DNA of 64,000 bases from Gemmatimonadales bacterium (GTDB lineage Bacteria; Gemmatimonadota; Gemmatimonadetes; Gemmatimonadales; GWC2-71-9). A program made the translations under genes and the position numbers. How positions within the stretch are numbered: the first letter of the stretch is position 1; each line of letters begins with the position of its first letter. Where the stretch lies: the NCBI GenBank assembly GCA_036279355.1, contig DASUJH010000049.1, forward strand, positions 47,166-111,165, given 5' to 3'. Under the pieces are notes generated by a model. The model did not search any database, was not told where the DNA came from, and worked only from the letters and a program-made list of their open reading frames with translations. Below are positions 25,222 through 33,581 of this stretch, one piece after another.

Positions 25222-26868
25222 ATGGCCCCGCCTCCTCACGATCGTTCGGCCCCGCGCCCACCCGAGCGCGCGCCCGCCCGCGAAGCCCCTGCGGCGCCCG
25301 ACGCTGCGCGCCTGCCGCTCATCGCGGCGCTCGGCGTCGAGCAGGACTGGGTGCGGCGCCTGCTTCAACTCGAGATCATCGGCATCCTGGTGGCGCAGGA
25401 CGGCCGCATCGTCGAGGCCAACGACACCTTTCTCGCCATGGTGGGCTACGCCCGGGCCGACCTCGAGGCCGGGCGCCTCCGCTGGCCCGACATCACGCCG
25501 CCCGAGCACTTCGGCGCCGACGAGCATGCACTCGAGGAGCTCACGCGTCTGGGCGGCTGCACCCCATACGAAAAGGAGTACCTCCGGCAGGACGGCACGC
25601 GGGTCCCGGTGCTCCTCGTCGCCTCCGCCTTGAGCGGAGAGCCGCTCCGCGCCGTGGCCTTCGTGCTCGATCTCACCGGGCGCAAGGCGCTCGAGCGCCG
25701 GGTCCGCCAGGCGCAGCGGATCGACTCGGTGGTGCAACTTGCCGGCGGCATCGCCCACGACTTCAACAATCTGCTCACCACCATCATCGGCGCCGCCGAG
25801 CTGCTGCTCGACCACCCGGATCTCGACGCCGACGCGCGCGATGACGCCGACCAGATCCGACTCGCCGCCAACCGCGCGGCCCAGCTCACCCAGCAGCTCC
25901 TGGCTTTCGGCCGCCGCCAGGTGCTCCGGCCCGTCGTCCTCGACCTCAACGCGCTGGTGGACGACGTGCACCGGTTGCTCCGGCGGCTGATCGGCGAGTC
26001 GGTGGAGCTGCTCACCGACCTCGCGCCGTCGCTCGACCCGGTGCTGGCCGACCGCGCGCAGCTCGAGCAGGTCCTGGCCGACCTCGTGCTCCGCGCGCGC
26101 GACGCGATGCCGCAGGGCGGCCGGATCGTGATCGCGACGGAGAACGTGACGGTGGACGCAGGGTTCGCCGAGAGCCGGCCGGGGCTTTCGCCGGGTCGCC
26201 ACGTGGTGCTCTCGGTGCGCGACTCGGGGGCGGCCATCGACCGCGCGGCCCTCGACCGCATTTTCGAGCCGTTCGCGGTCGGCGCCACCCGCGGCGAGGC
26301 GGCCCGGGCCGAGACAGGCCTGGGCCTCGCCTCGCTCTACGGCATCGTGAAGCAGAGCGGCGGCCACGCCGAAGCGCAGAGCGAACCGGGCCAGGGCGCC
26401 ACCTTCACGATCTATCTGCCGGCCGTGCGCCGGCGCCCCTCGCGCGAGGAGCTTGCGGTGGACGGCGCCTCCGCCGAGGCGCCGGGCGGCGAATCGGTGC
26501 TGCTGGTGGAGGATGACGAGCAGGTGCGCGGCCTCACCCGGCGGGTGCTCGAGCGCGCCGGCTACACGGTGGCGGCCGCGGCCGACGCCCAGTCCGCCGT
26601 GGCGCTCGCCAACCGGCACCCCGGCACCATTCACCTTCTCATAGTGGACATGATGCTGCCGGGCCTGAGCGGCCGGGAACTTGCCGCCCAGCTCGCCATC
26701 CACCGCCCCGCCGTCAAGGTGCTCTACATCTCCGGCACCGCCGACGACGCGATCGGCCGCGACCGGGTCCTGGCGCCCGGAATCGAGTTCCTCCAGAAGC
26801 CGTTCGCCCGCGACCAGCTTGTCCGCAAGGTGCGGCAGGTTCTGGACGCCCCCCTCGCCCGCTCTTAG
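25222..26868 (+). CDS. Hybrid histidine kinase (PAS-HisKA-HATPase-REC) with altered ATP site
   Basis: 548 soluble residues starting at an ATG 63 bases from the divergent permease. A PAS domain (about 45-155) is followed by the histidine box with His179 (GIAHDFNNLL), an ATPase domain, and a receiver with an intact VDMMLPGLSG aspartate. Two ATP-site motifs are abnormal. The N-box Asn is Arg291 (LRARDAM instead of LNARDAM), and the G1 box reads DSGAAI where DxGxG is expected (334-338). The G2 box (TGLGLA) is normal. Autokinase activity is therefore doubtful; it may act as a phosphatase or as a target of a neighbouring kinase. Confidence 0.9.
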   Translation: MAPPPHDRSAPRPPERAPAREAPAAPDAARLPLIAALGVEQDWVRRLLQLEIIGILVAQDGRIVEANDTFLAMVGYARADLEAGRLRWPDITPPEHFGADEHALEELTRLGGCTPYEKEYLRQDGTRVPVLLVASALSGEPLRAVAFVLDLTGRKALERRVRQAQRIDSVVQLAGGIAHDFNNLLTTIIGAAELLLDHPDLDADARDDADQIRLAANRAAQLTQQLLAFGRRQVLRPVVLDLNALVDDVHRLLRRLIGESVELLTDLAPSLDPVLADRAQLEQVLADLVLRARDAMPQGGRIVIATENVTVDAGFAESRPGLSPGRHVVLSVRDSGAAIDRAALDRIFEPFAVGATRGEAARAETGLGLASLYGIVKQSGGHAEAQSEPGQGATFTIYLPAVRRRPSREELAVDGASAEAPGGESVLLVEDDEQVRGLTRRVLERAGYTVAAAADAQSAVALANRHPGTIHLLIVDMMLPGLSGRELAAQLAIHRPAVKVLYISGTADDAIGRDRVLAPGIEFLQKPFARDQLVRKVRQVLDAPLARS

Positions 26869-26940
26869 CTTCTCCGGGTAAGCCGTTCCCGAAGTTCGCG
26901 CCGCGCCCTCCGGGGCGGCGGCCTTACGATAGAGCCACGC

Positions 26941-29598
26941 GTGCCCGTCCTGGTCCAACCCGGCCTCGTGCCGTATCTCGCCATCGGTGTCGCCGCCGTG
27001 GTGTTCGCGGCCGCCGCCTTCTGGGCGGCCCGCGCCGCCCGCCGGCTTCGGCGCGCCGAGCACCAGCGCCTCGAGGCGGAAGCCCGGATCCGTGCCCTCT
27101 CCGGTTTCCTCCACGAAGCCGTCGTGGCCTACGCTCGCGATCGCCAGATCACCTTCGCCAATCGCGCGTTCGAAGCGCTCACCGGCTACTCCATGGCAGA
27201 GCTGCGCGACCGGCAGTTCCTGGAGCACCTCCACCCCGAGGACCGCCCGCTGCTCGCCGCCGAGTGGGACCGGCTCGACCGCGGCGAAACGATCGACGCA
27301 CAGGAGTACCGGATCGTCACCAGGGCCGGCCAGGTAAAGTGGGCCTCCAGCTCGTGGCGGCCGCTCCTCGACGACCGGGAGGAGATCGTCGGCTACTTCG
27401 GCACCGAGCTCGACATCACCGAGCGGAAGCAGACCGAGCACGAGCTGCGAAGAGACCTGGAGCTGTTCCAGACGGTGATGGAGGTGCAGCAGTCGGTGGT
27501 GGCGGTCGGGCTCGATTCGCGCGCCGTCATGAGCGCCATCGCCGACCGCGCGCACCGCTTCACCCACGCCGACGCGGCGCTCATCGAGCTGGTCGAGGGC
27601 GAGGGGCTCGCCACCAGGGTCGACACCGGCGCCCCCGCCGGCGCGCCGCGCGCGGACACCACCCTCTCGAGCGTCTGCGTCCGCACCGGCGAAGTCCAGC
27701 GCTCGGACGACACCAGCGACGACCGCCGCGTGGATCCGGAGGCCGCCGCCCGGCTCGGCATCCGCTCGCTGCTTGCGGTGCCGCTCACGGCCGAGGGGCG
27801 CGTGCTCGGCGTGCTGAAGGTGATTTCGGGTAAGCCGCACGCATTCAGCGAGCGGGACGTACGCGCGCTTCGCATGATGGCCGGGCTCATGGGCGCGGCG
27901 CTCGAGCATGCGGCGTTTCTCGAATCGCGCCAGGCGCGGCTGGAGGAGCGCACCAACGCGTTGCAGGAGAGCGAGCAGCGCTTCAAGCACCTGGTGGACG
28001 CCGCGCAGGAAGGCATCTGCGTGCTCGACGAGCGCGACGTGACGACCTACCTCAACCAGCGGATGGCGGAGCTGCTCGACCACCCGATCGGCGAGGTCCT
28101 CGGCCGCTCGCTCTACGAGTTCATGGATGCCGGCGCGCGGGCCGGCGCGCGCGCGGCGCTGGCCCGCCGCTCGCCGGGCTCGGTGGCGCGGCTCGACGTG
28201 CGCTTCCGCCGCGCCGACGGCGGCGACATCTGGGCCATGGTTGCGGCGAGCCCCATCGAGCGGAAGGACGGGACGGCGGTCGGAACCGTGATGCTGGTGA
28301 CCGATGTGACCGAGCGCCGCCTCGCCGAGGAGCGGCTCCGGCGCTCCGCCGACCGGCTGGCCATGCTGCACGACATCGACCACGCGGTGCTCGCGGCCCG
28401 GTCGCCCGTCGAGATTGCCCGCGCGGCACTGGGCCGGCTCCGGCGCATCGTGCCCGGGCACTGGGCGTCCGTCGTGCTGTTCGACCACGCGCGCGACCAG
28501 GCCCAGATTCTCGCCGGATACGAGCAGGACCGCTCGGTGCCGGCCGCGCGCATTTCCCTCGCCGACTTCGGCCCGGCGGAGCTGCGCCGGCGCGGTGTGG
28601 TCCAGTGCGTGGCCGAGCTCGCCGCCGTGGAGGATCCGCCGCCCCGCCAGCGGCAGCTCCTGGAACGCGGCATCCGGAGCCTTCTCGCCGCACCGCTCCT
28701 CGCCCAGGGCGAAGTGCTCGGCGAGATCGCTGTGGGTGCCGCGGAGCCGGGTGCATTCGACGCGGAGCATCGCGAGATCGTGCGCGAGGTCGCGGCGCCG
28801 CTCGCGATGGCCATCCAGCACGCCAACCTTCGCGACGAGCTGATCCGCCGCACCGCCGAGCACGACCGCCAACTGGCCGAGCGGAGCGCCGCCGCGCGCG
28901 AGCTGGGCGGCGAGCTGGACCGCGTGATCGGCGGCCTCGCGCACGAGGTGCAGGCGCCGATCCGCCAGATCCACGGATTCACCTCGCTCCTCGCGGAGGA
29001 GGCGGCCCATCGTCTGAGCGAGGGCGGGCGCCACACGGCCGAGCGCATTCGGCAGGCATCGCTCAGACTGGGCGCGCTGGTGGAGGATCTGATCGCGCTC
29101 GCGCGGATCGGCCGCGAGGAGGTGCTGCGCCAGCGCGCCGACGTCGGTGCCATCGCGCAGGAGGTCGTCGCCTCATTGGGCGGCGATGAGGGGGGACGTC
29201 GGATCGCGTGGGAGATCGGCCGCCTCGGTGCCGCCGACTGCGACCCGGCGCTGGTCAAGACGGCGCTCGCCGAGCTGGCGTCGAACGCAGTCAAGTTCAC
29301 CCGCACGCGATCCGAGCCGCGCATCCGGATCGAGCGGGTCGCGCTCGAAAACAACGGCGGCGAGGCCGGCATCGTGGTGCGCGACAACGGCGTCGGCTTC
29401 GAGCCGGGCGGCGCCGAGCGGCTGTTCGACATGTTCGCCCGGCTGCATCGGCCGGACGAATTCGAGGGATCGGGCTTGGGGCTCGCGTTGGTGCGGCGCA
29501 TAGCGGAGAAGCACGGCGGCCGCGCCTGGGCCGAGAGCGAGCCCGGGCGCGGGTCAAGCTTTTACGTCACCCTCGGCACCGGCTGGCGCGATGGGTGA
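26941..29598 (+). CDS. Membrane-linked histidine kinase (TM-PAS-GAF-PAS-GAF-HisKA-HATPase)
   Basis: 885 residues, GTG start. One N-terminal membrane helix (about 9-30) is followed by a coiled stretch, PAS (about 48-165), GAF (170-325), PAS (340-460), GAF (475-635), then a phytochrome-like histidine kinase core with His668 (GGLAHEVQAPIRQI). ATP-site boxes are intact: ELASNAVKFT, DNGVGF and GSGLGLALV. The 'LFDMFARLHRPDEFEGSGLGL' stretch is typical of light or redox sensory kinases that pair with Rcp1-type receivers. The next gene, a lone receiver, overlaps by 8 bases. The signal is unknown. Confidence 0.92.
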   Translation: MPVLVQPGLVPYLAIGVAAVVFAAAAFWAARAARRLRRAEHQRLEAEARIRALSGFLHEAVVAYARDRQITFANRAFEALTGYSMAELRDRQFLEHLHPEDRPLLAAEWDRLDRGETIDAQEYRIVTRAGQVKWASSSWRPLLDDREEIVGYFGTELDITERKQTEHELRRDLELFQTVMEVQQSVVAVGLDSRAVMSAIADRAHRFTHADAALIELVEGEGLATRVDTGAPAGAPRADTTLSSVCVRTGEVQRSDDTSDDRRVDPEAAARLGIRSLLAVPLTAEGRVLGVLKVISGKPHAFSERDVRALRMMAGLMGAALEHAAFLESRQARLEERTNALQESEQRFKHLVDAAQEGICVLDERDVTTYLNQRMAELLDHPIGEVLGRSLYEFMDAGARAGARAALARRSPGSVARLDVRFRRADGGDIWAMVAASPIERKDGTAVGTVMLVTDVTERRLAEERLRRSADRLAMLHDIDHAVLAARSPVEIARAALGRLRRIVPGHWASVVLFDHARDQAQILAGYEQDRSVPAARISLADFGPAELRRRGVVQCVAELAAVEDPPPRQRQLLERGIRSLLAAPLLAQGEVLGEIAVGAAEPGAFDAEHREIVREVAAPLAMAIQHANLRDELIRRTAEHDRQLAERSAAARELGGELDRVIGGLAHEVQAPIRQIHGFTSLLAEEAAHRLSEGGRHTAERIRQASLRLGALVEDLIALARIGREEVLRQRADVGAIAQEVVASLGGDEGGRRIAWEIGRLGAADCDPALVKTALAELASNAVKFTRTRSEPRIRIERVALENNGGEAGIVVRDNGVGFEPGGAERLFDMFARLHRPDEFEGSGLGLALVRRIAEKHGGRAWAESEPGRGSSFYVTLGTGWRDG

Positions 29599-29983
29599 CG
29601 GCCGCTCCGGCGGCGCCATCCTCCTGGTCGAAGGCGATCCCGCCGAAGCGGAGCTCTTGTCGCGGGTATTGGGGCCGGGCGTGCGAATCGCGCGCGATGG
29701 GCCGGAGGCGCTCGCCGCACTCGGCGCCGATCCACCGCGGCTCGTGGTCACCGCGGACCGGTTGCCCGGCCCCGGCGGACTGGATCTGCTGGGGCGAATC
29801 CGTGCGAGCGCGGCGCTCCGCGCGGTCCCCGTGGTACTCCTCACACCGTCGCCCGACCCCGAGCTGGTGGCGGAAGCCTACCGACTCGGGGTCAACAGCG
29901 TCGTGCGCAAGCCCATCGCGTTCGAGGACCTGCGCGCGGCGCTGCGCCAGGTGGCGGCGTACTGGCTGGAACGAAACGTCTAG
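29591..29983 (+). CDS. Rcp1-like single-domain receiver lacking the phospho-acceptor Asp
   Basis: 130 residues, one receiver domain. The conserved Thr85 and Lys107 (VRKP) are present and the C-terminal half ('AYRLGVNSVVRKP') matches the Rcp1 group. The acidic pocket is E14-G15-D16 instead of E-D-D/N, and the acceptor strand reads LVVTADRLPG, with Ala55 where Asp should be and an Asp one residue later. It probably cannot be phosphorylated in the normal way. It is translationally coupled to the preceding kinase, so it may be a phosphorylation-independent partner of it. Confidence 0.85.
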   Translation: MGDGRSGGAILLVEGDPAEAELLSRVLGPGVRIARDGPEALAALGADPPRLVVTADRLPGPGGLDLLGRIRASAALRAVPVVLLTPSPDPELVAEAYRLGVNSVVRKPIAFEDLRAALRQVAAYWLERNV

Positions 29984-29995
29984 TCGCGCCGAGTC

Positions 29996-30220
29996 CTAGT
30001 GCGAGCTCGTCGTATCCTGCGACGTGGCGCCCTTGGTCGTGCCCTTGTGCGCTTTCTTGCTGGACTTGTGCGCCATGTGATGGCGGCCGTGATGCTTCTT
30101 CGTCGTCATCGTGGACTTGGCCGAGTCGGCGGTGCCCTGCTCCGGCTGCTGCGCCATGACCGGCGCGGCGACGAGCATCGTGCAGAGGGCAACCATTGCG
30201 AGCGAGAACTTGCGGGACAT
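29996..30220 (-). CDS. Small secreted His/Lys-rich protein
   Basis: 74 residues with a perfect GGAGGT ribosome site 4 bases before the ATG. The signal peptide ends near PVMAQ. The mature part is about 50 residues, hydrophilic, with a KKHHGRHHMAHKSSKKAHK core rich in His and Lys and a Ser/Thr tail. His-rich periplasmic peptides often bind nickel, copper or zinc, or polyanions; no family is recognised. It is convergent with the receiver gene at 29591. Confidence 0.75.
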   Translation of the reverse strand: MSRKFSLAMVALCTMLVAAPVMAQQPEQGTADSAKSTMTTKKHHGRHHMAHKSSKKAHKGTTKGATSQDTTSSH

Positions 30221-30445
30221 GCGGACCTCCGAGAAGGGTTTGGACGATGGCCCGCGGCATTGGCACAAGTCGCGCCATGTGCCTGAACGGTTCCGTAGCC
30301 GTGCTGACTGGTGTTGGGATGCGCAAATATGGCCCGCGAGTGCCCGAATCAGCGCGCGCTGCGGGACAACTTGTCGCGTCCGGGCTCCCACGATAACATC
30401 CGGGCGCCTGCCCCCATCACACCCGCACCGCCCGAAAGGCCGCTC

Positions 30446-30955
30446 ATGCGCCCCCGCCCGACGCTCGTTCTCCTCGTCTGCCTCGTCGCCGCGTCGGTTG
30501 CGCGGCCCGCGTCCGCGCTGGCGCAGTTCGGGAAGTTCCGCGGGCGGCGCGCGCCGGGCAACATCACGGTTGGCGTGCGCGGCGGCCGCGATTTCGAGAA
30601 CCACGCATGGAGCGCGGGCGGCCAGCTCTCGCTGCCACTCGTCAACCGGATCGAGCTCCGCCCGAGCGGCGACTACTACTTCGGCGACGCGACGCCGTTC
30701 CGCTGGCAGCTCAACGCGGACGGCATTTTCCGGTTCGGGCCGGGCGGCACCGTGTATGGCGGCGGCGGCGCGGCGTTCACCCGGGTGCGGCCGATCGACA
30801 AGGTGAAGACGGGATACAATCTCTTCTTCGGGCTCGAGTTCGCGCGGCCCACGGCGCGCAGCAAGCCGTTCGCCGAGTTCCGCTGGACCTTCGTGAACGG
30901 GACCAGCCCGTTCCGGCTGGTGGCGGGGATCAGCACGGTGGTGGGGAAGTTGTAG
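30446..30955 (+). CDS. Small outer-membrane beta-barrel-like protein
   Basis: 169 residues starting at an ATG 6 bases after GAAAGG. The signal peptide ends near SALAQ. The mature part shows alternating polar and aromatic strands (GDYYFGD, GIFRFG, YNLFFGLEFA, FAEFRWTF), as in small 8-strand outer membrane barrels. The last residues VVGKL lack a terminal Phe. The exact family and role are unknown. Its last 26 bases overlap the convergent BatD-like gene. Confidence 0.7.
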   Translation: MRPRPTLVLLVCLVAASVARPASALAQFGKFRGRRAPGNITVGVRGGRDFENHAWSAGGQLSLPLVNRIELRPSGDYYFGDATPFRWQLNADGIFRFGPGGTVYGGGGAAFTRVRPIDKVKTGYNLFFGLEFARPTARSKPFAEFRWTFVNGTSPFRLVAGISTVVGKL

Positions 30956-31979
30956 CGGGCCGGCCGTTATCGCTGCGGGCGGCGTGGTGCCACGCGTCGA
31001 GCAGGACGCGGGCGTCGCGGGAGAACTCCTCCGCGTTCTCGAGCCTGCGGCCCGCGCGTCCGAACTTCACCAGATCGGCTTCGGTGAGTAGCGCAGCGCA
31101 GCGCTCCGCGAGCAGCGGCCGAGCGACCTCGTGCGGCAGGGTCGCGAGCAACTCGCGCGTGGTGCGCTCGAGCGCGGGCACGCCATGCGCGTCCGCGAGG
31201 TATTGCCGGAGCGCGTCGGTGACCATGGCGTAGTGGCGGGCGGCGTCGCCGCGGGCGGCCCAGCCGTCGCGGTCGATCTCTTCGAGGCGGGCGAGCGCGG
31301 CGTCGTAGGGGGCCAGAGCCGGCGTTTGCGGCACCGGTATCTCTCCCGGCGCGTGCGGCTCGGCGCGATGCCTTCGCCGACCGCGCCACCGGATGATGAG
31401 CACCACCAACGCCGCCAGCAGCGCGGCGACACCCGCTCCGATCAACCTCCAGTTGCGCCCCGACACGCGCGCGATGTCCTTCACGTCCTTGAGTGGCGGG
31501 TTGCCGGCCGGTGCGACGGGGTCGATCTGCACGAACGCCGAGTCGCTGAGCAGCATCCCGCGCGTGAGGCCCTTCACGCTTCGCATGAACGGAAGCCCGA
31601 ACACCGGCACCGCCTGGCGCCCGGTGCGGTAGAACGTCACCCGGCCCTCGCCGCGATAGATCCGGTCGGGATCGCGGTGCAGCTTCTGGATCGAGAGGAT
31701 GCGCACCCCGTTCGGCAGATCGCCGACCGGTTGGGGGATGGTGTCGTAGAGGAGATCGCCCGGGGAGAGTCGCACGCGAAAGCGGAGCGTGACCAGGTCG
31801 CCGACGGTGGCGTGGGTGACGGCGGGGACGATTTCGAACGACTGGTTGGGGAGCGGCTGGTTCGGGATCTGCTGGTTCGGGAACTGCGCGGCGGCGGAGC
31901 CGGCGAGCGCCAGCGCGGCAAGCGCGCCCGGCCCGACTGCCCGGATCCGCACCGCCCATCGTTGCCGCAACCTGCGCAT
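30930..31979 (-). CDS. BatD/DUF4381-like membrane protein
   Basis: 349 residues. The signal peptide ends near AAAQ, directly followed by a short PNQ-type tandem (QFPNQQIPNQPLPNQ). An extracytoplasmic beta-rich domain (about 48-165) resembles the oxygen-tolerance BatD immunoglobulin-like fold. One membrane helix at about 180-197 leads to a cytoplasmic helical part of about 140 residues. No von Willebrand factor (BatA/B) or MoxR ATPase gene is nearby, which such proteins usually accompany. The family call is moderate. Confidence 0.65.
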   Translation of the reverse strand: MRRLRQRWAVRIRAVGPGALAALALAGSAAAQFPNQQIPNQPLPNQSFEIVPAVTHATVGDLVTLRFRVRLSPGDLLYDTIPQPVGDLPNGVRILSIQKLHRDPDRIYRGEGRVTFYRTGRQAVPVFGLPFMRSVKGLTRGMLLSDSAFVQIDPVAPAGNPPLKDVKDIARVSGRNWRLIGAGVAALLAALVVLIIRWRGRRRHRAEPHAPGEIPVPQTPALAPYDAALARLEEIDRDGWAARGDAARHYAMVTDALRQYLADAHGVPALERTTRELLATLPHEVARPLLAERCAALLTEADLVKFGRAGRRLENAEEFSRDARVLLDAWHHAARSDNGRPATTSPPPC

Positions 31980-32083
31980 CCGTCAATTAACGCGACCGCG
32001 GGCCGGCGATCCAGGGGCGTGCGGGCTGCCGTGTGGGAGCTAGATTCCGGCCGTCCTCAAGTACAAACTCGGGGGCAGCGGTA

Positions 32084-32209
32084 ATGGCGACGCAGTCGAG
32101 TAAGCACCGTTACGAGATTGCCCTTTACTGGAGTGCCGAGGATCAGGCGGTCATCGCCGAGGCGCCGGAGCTGCCCAGCTGCGCGGCCGATGGGCCGACC
32201 TATCAGGCC
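32084..32209 (+). pseudogene. Truncated HicB antitoxin remnant
   Basis: From the ATG at 32084, 42 codons match the start of HicB/UPF0150 proteins: YEIALYWSAEDQAVIAEAPELP, then CAADGPTYQ. Homology stops abruptly after TYQA; the frame then runs on as unrelated, Arg-rich sequence. The break coincides with a small inverted repeat (CAGGCC / GGCCTG, 32204-32220). No HicA toxin is present. The remainder was probably lost when the downstream GIY-YIG gene came in. Confidence 0.65.
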
Positions 32210-32219
32210 GGAAGGGCCT

Positions 32220-32519
32220 GTGAAAACCCCGACGGAGCAAGGCGTCTATATCATTCGCAGCGCGCACGGCCGCGTGCTCCATGTCGGTCGCACCACGCGC
32301 AACGCACACGGTCTTGCGGGGCGTCTGACCGCCCATCTTCGCGGGAAGTTGAGTTTCGCCCAGGCGTATTACGGTGGTAACCCGGCCGCCCTCCGTCCGG
32401 CCACTTATCAGTATATCGTGGTTAAGAATGACCGCACACGTGCTCTCCTCGAGGCACTCGCGTGTGGAACGCTGTGTCCCGCGCACACCGGCACGGGGCG
32501 CCTCGGTGCCAAGAAGTAA
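32220..32519 (+). CDS. GIY-YIG-like domain protein
   Basis: 99 residues from a GTG directly after GGAAGGG (spacing short); an in-frame ATG at 32190 is an alternative. The protein begins GVYIIRS...GRVLHVGRT, the GIY-YIG double strand, followed by the conserved Arg helix (RLTAHLRG) and a Glu (ALLEALACG) that matches the metal-binding residue. Single-domain GIY-YIG proteins are DNA nucleases or orphan repair-like factors. The base composition is lower in GC than the flanks, pointing to recent acquisition. Confidence 0.65.
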   Translation: MKTPTEQGVYIIRSAHGRVLHVGRTTRNAHGLAGRLTAHLRGKLSFAQAYYGGNPAALRPATYQYIVVKNDRTRALLEALACGTLCPAHTGTGRLGAKK

Positions 32520-32621
32520 CGATCGAGCACCACCGCCGCGGCATCCGTCGGCGTTCCTGAATCTGTGTCGCCGGCTCGACAACCGATCGCTAAGACCGCC
32601 GCCTGACCGAAGACGGAGACC

Positions 32622-33209
32622 ATGCCTGATACGATCTCTCCTCGCCTCCAAGAGGCCCTTGATTGGGCCATCGAACTGCACGGAAGGGACGCTCGTAAAC
32701 AAAGCCCTGTGCCCGTGCTGGCGCATCTTCTCGCGGTCTGCGCCCTGGTGCAACTCGATGGCGGTGCCGAGGAGGAGGCCATCGCGGGCCTGTTGCACGA
32801 CGCGCTCGAGGATGAGCCCGAGATCGCGACGGCCGAGGAGATCGAGCGCCGGTTCGGTTCGCGCGTACGCCAGATCGTTCAGATCTCGTCGGATACCCCG
32901 GAAGAGTACCGCGGTGGCCGCAAGGCGCCCTGGAAGGAACGCAAGGCGAAGTACCTGGAGCACGTTCGGCACTCCTCCCCGGACCTCCTCCGCGTCACAG
33001 TTGCCGATAAGGTAGACAACGTCCGCGCTCTGCTCGCCGACCTGACGCGCCTTGGGGACGCACTCTGGACCCGATTCAATGCTCCTAAGCCGGAGCAGCT
33101 GTGGTATTACCGCGGTGCATTGGACGCGTACAAGAGCGCCGGGTTCAAGGGACCCTTGCTGGCCGAATTGGAGCGCTTGGTCATCGAGCTGGAACGGACT
33201 GCGGCCTAA
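32622..33209 (+). CDS. Small HD-domain phosphohydrolase (alarmone hydrolase-like)
   Basis: 195 residues with GGAG before the ATG. The RelA/SpoT-type hydrolase motifs are complete: VLAHLLAV histidine, LLHDALED (HD plus the ED pair) and the VADKVDNVRAL segment with the metal-site Asp. There is no synthetase, TGS or ACT domain, so it resembles MESH1 or small alarmone hydrolases that cleave (p)ppGpp. Other nucleotide substrates are possible. It lies in the low-GC island; its stop codon is embedded in GCCTAAC. Confidence 0.8.
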   Translation: MPDTISPRLQEALDWAIELHGRDARKQSPVPVLAHLLAVCALVQLDGGAEEEAIAGLLHDALEDEPEIATAEEIERRFGSRVRQIVQISSDTPEEYRGGRKAPWKERKAKYLEHVRHSSPDLLRVTVADKVDNVRALLADLTRLGDALWTRFNAPKPEQLWYYRGALDAYKSAGFKGPLLAELERLVIELERTAA

Positions 33210-33344
33210 CATCCGCAAGAGGTCGGCGGGCGCGTTGGCGAGCACGGCGGTCGAGGCGAACGATGTGTCAGCTCCGGAACGATGGTCAGGCCCCAGCCCG
33301 ACTACCCCTTGCGGGCGCGTGTAGCGGGGCGGACTTTTCGGGAT

Positions 33345-33576
33345 ATGGCAAGCACCCCTTACTTCGAGTTTAAGCACTTGAGCATCGCCGAGCGCCACCA
33401 GCTCGTAGAGGATCTCTGGGATAGCATCGCTCAAGACGCGAACGCCGAGACCCTAGCCGCTTACCGACGAGGAGAACGCGCTCTTAGATGAGCGGCTGGC
33501 CGACCTCGAGCGGAATCCAGACGCGGGCTCAAGCTGGGAAGAGGTTAAAGCGCGCATCGTAAGGCGCGACTCCTAA
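33345..33576 (+). pseudogene. Frameshifted addiction-module antitoxin (PF09720-like)
   Basis: The first frame gives an 'unstable antitoxin' start (FKHLSIAERHQLVEDLWDSI) and then ends at a TGA near 33488. The other frame carries the missing second half, LTDEENALLDERLADLERNPDAG and WEEVKARI, up to TAA at 33576. Deleting a single G at 33456 would restore the family's usual junction (ETLPLTDEE). This looks like a +1 mutation or a sequencing error. The C-terminal part binds the toxin in this family, so the present product should not neutralise ParE. Confidence 0.8.
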
Positions 33577-33581
33577 TTGCC

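Noticed and set aside
24151..29034. A 1627-codon open frame on the minus strand
   Set aside because: Only its last 335 codons (AI-2E permease) look like protein. The rest is antisense to two histidine kinases with clear domains and reads as Arg/His/Gly-rich shadow sequence.
33345..33576. Programmed frameshift in the antitoxin gene
   Set aside because: No slippery heptamer or following structure is visible at 33450-33460, so a mutation or read error is simpler.
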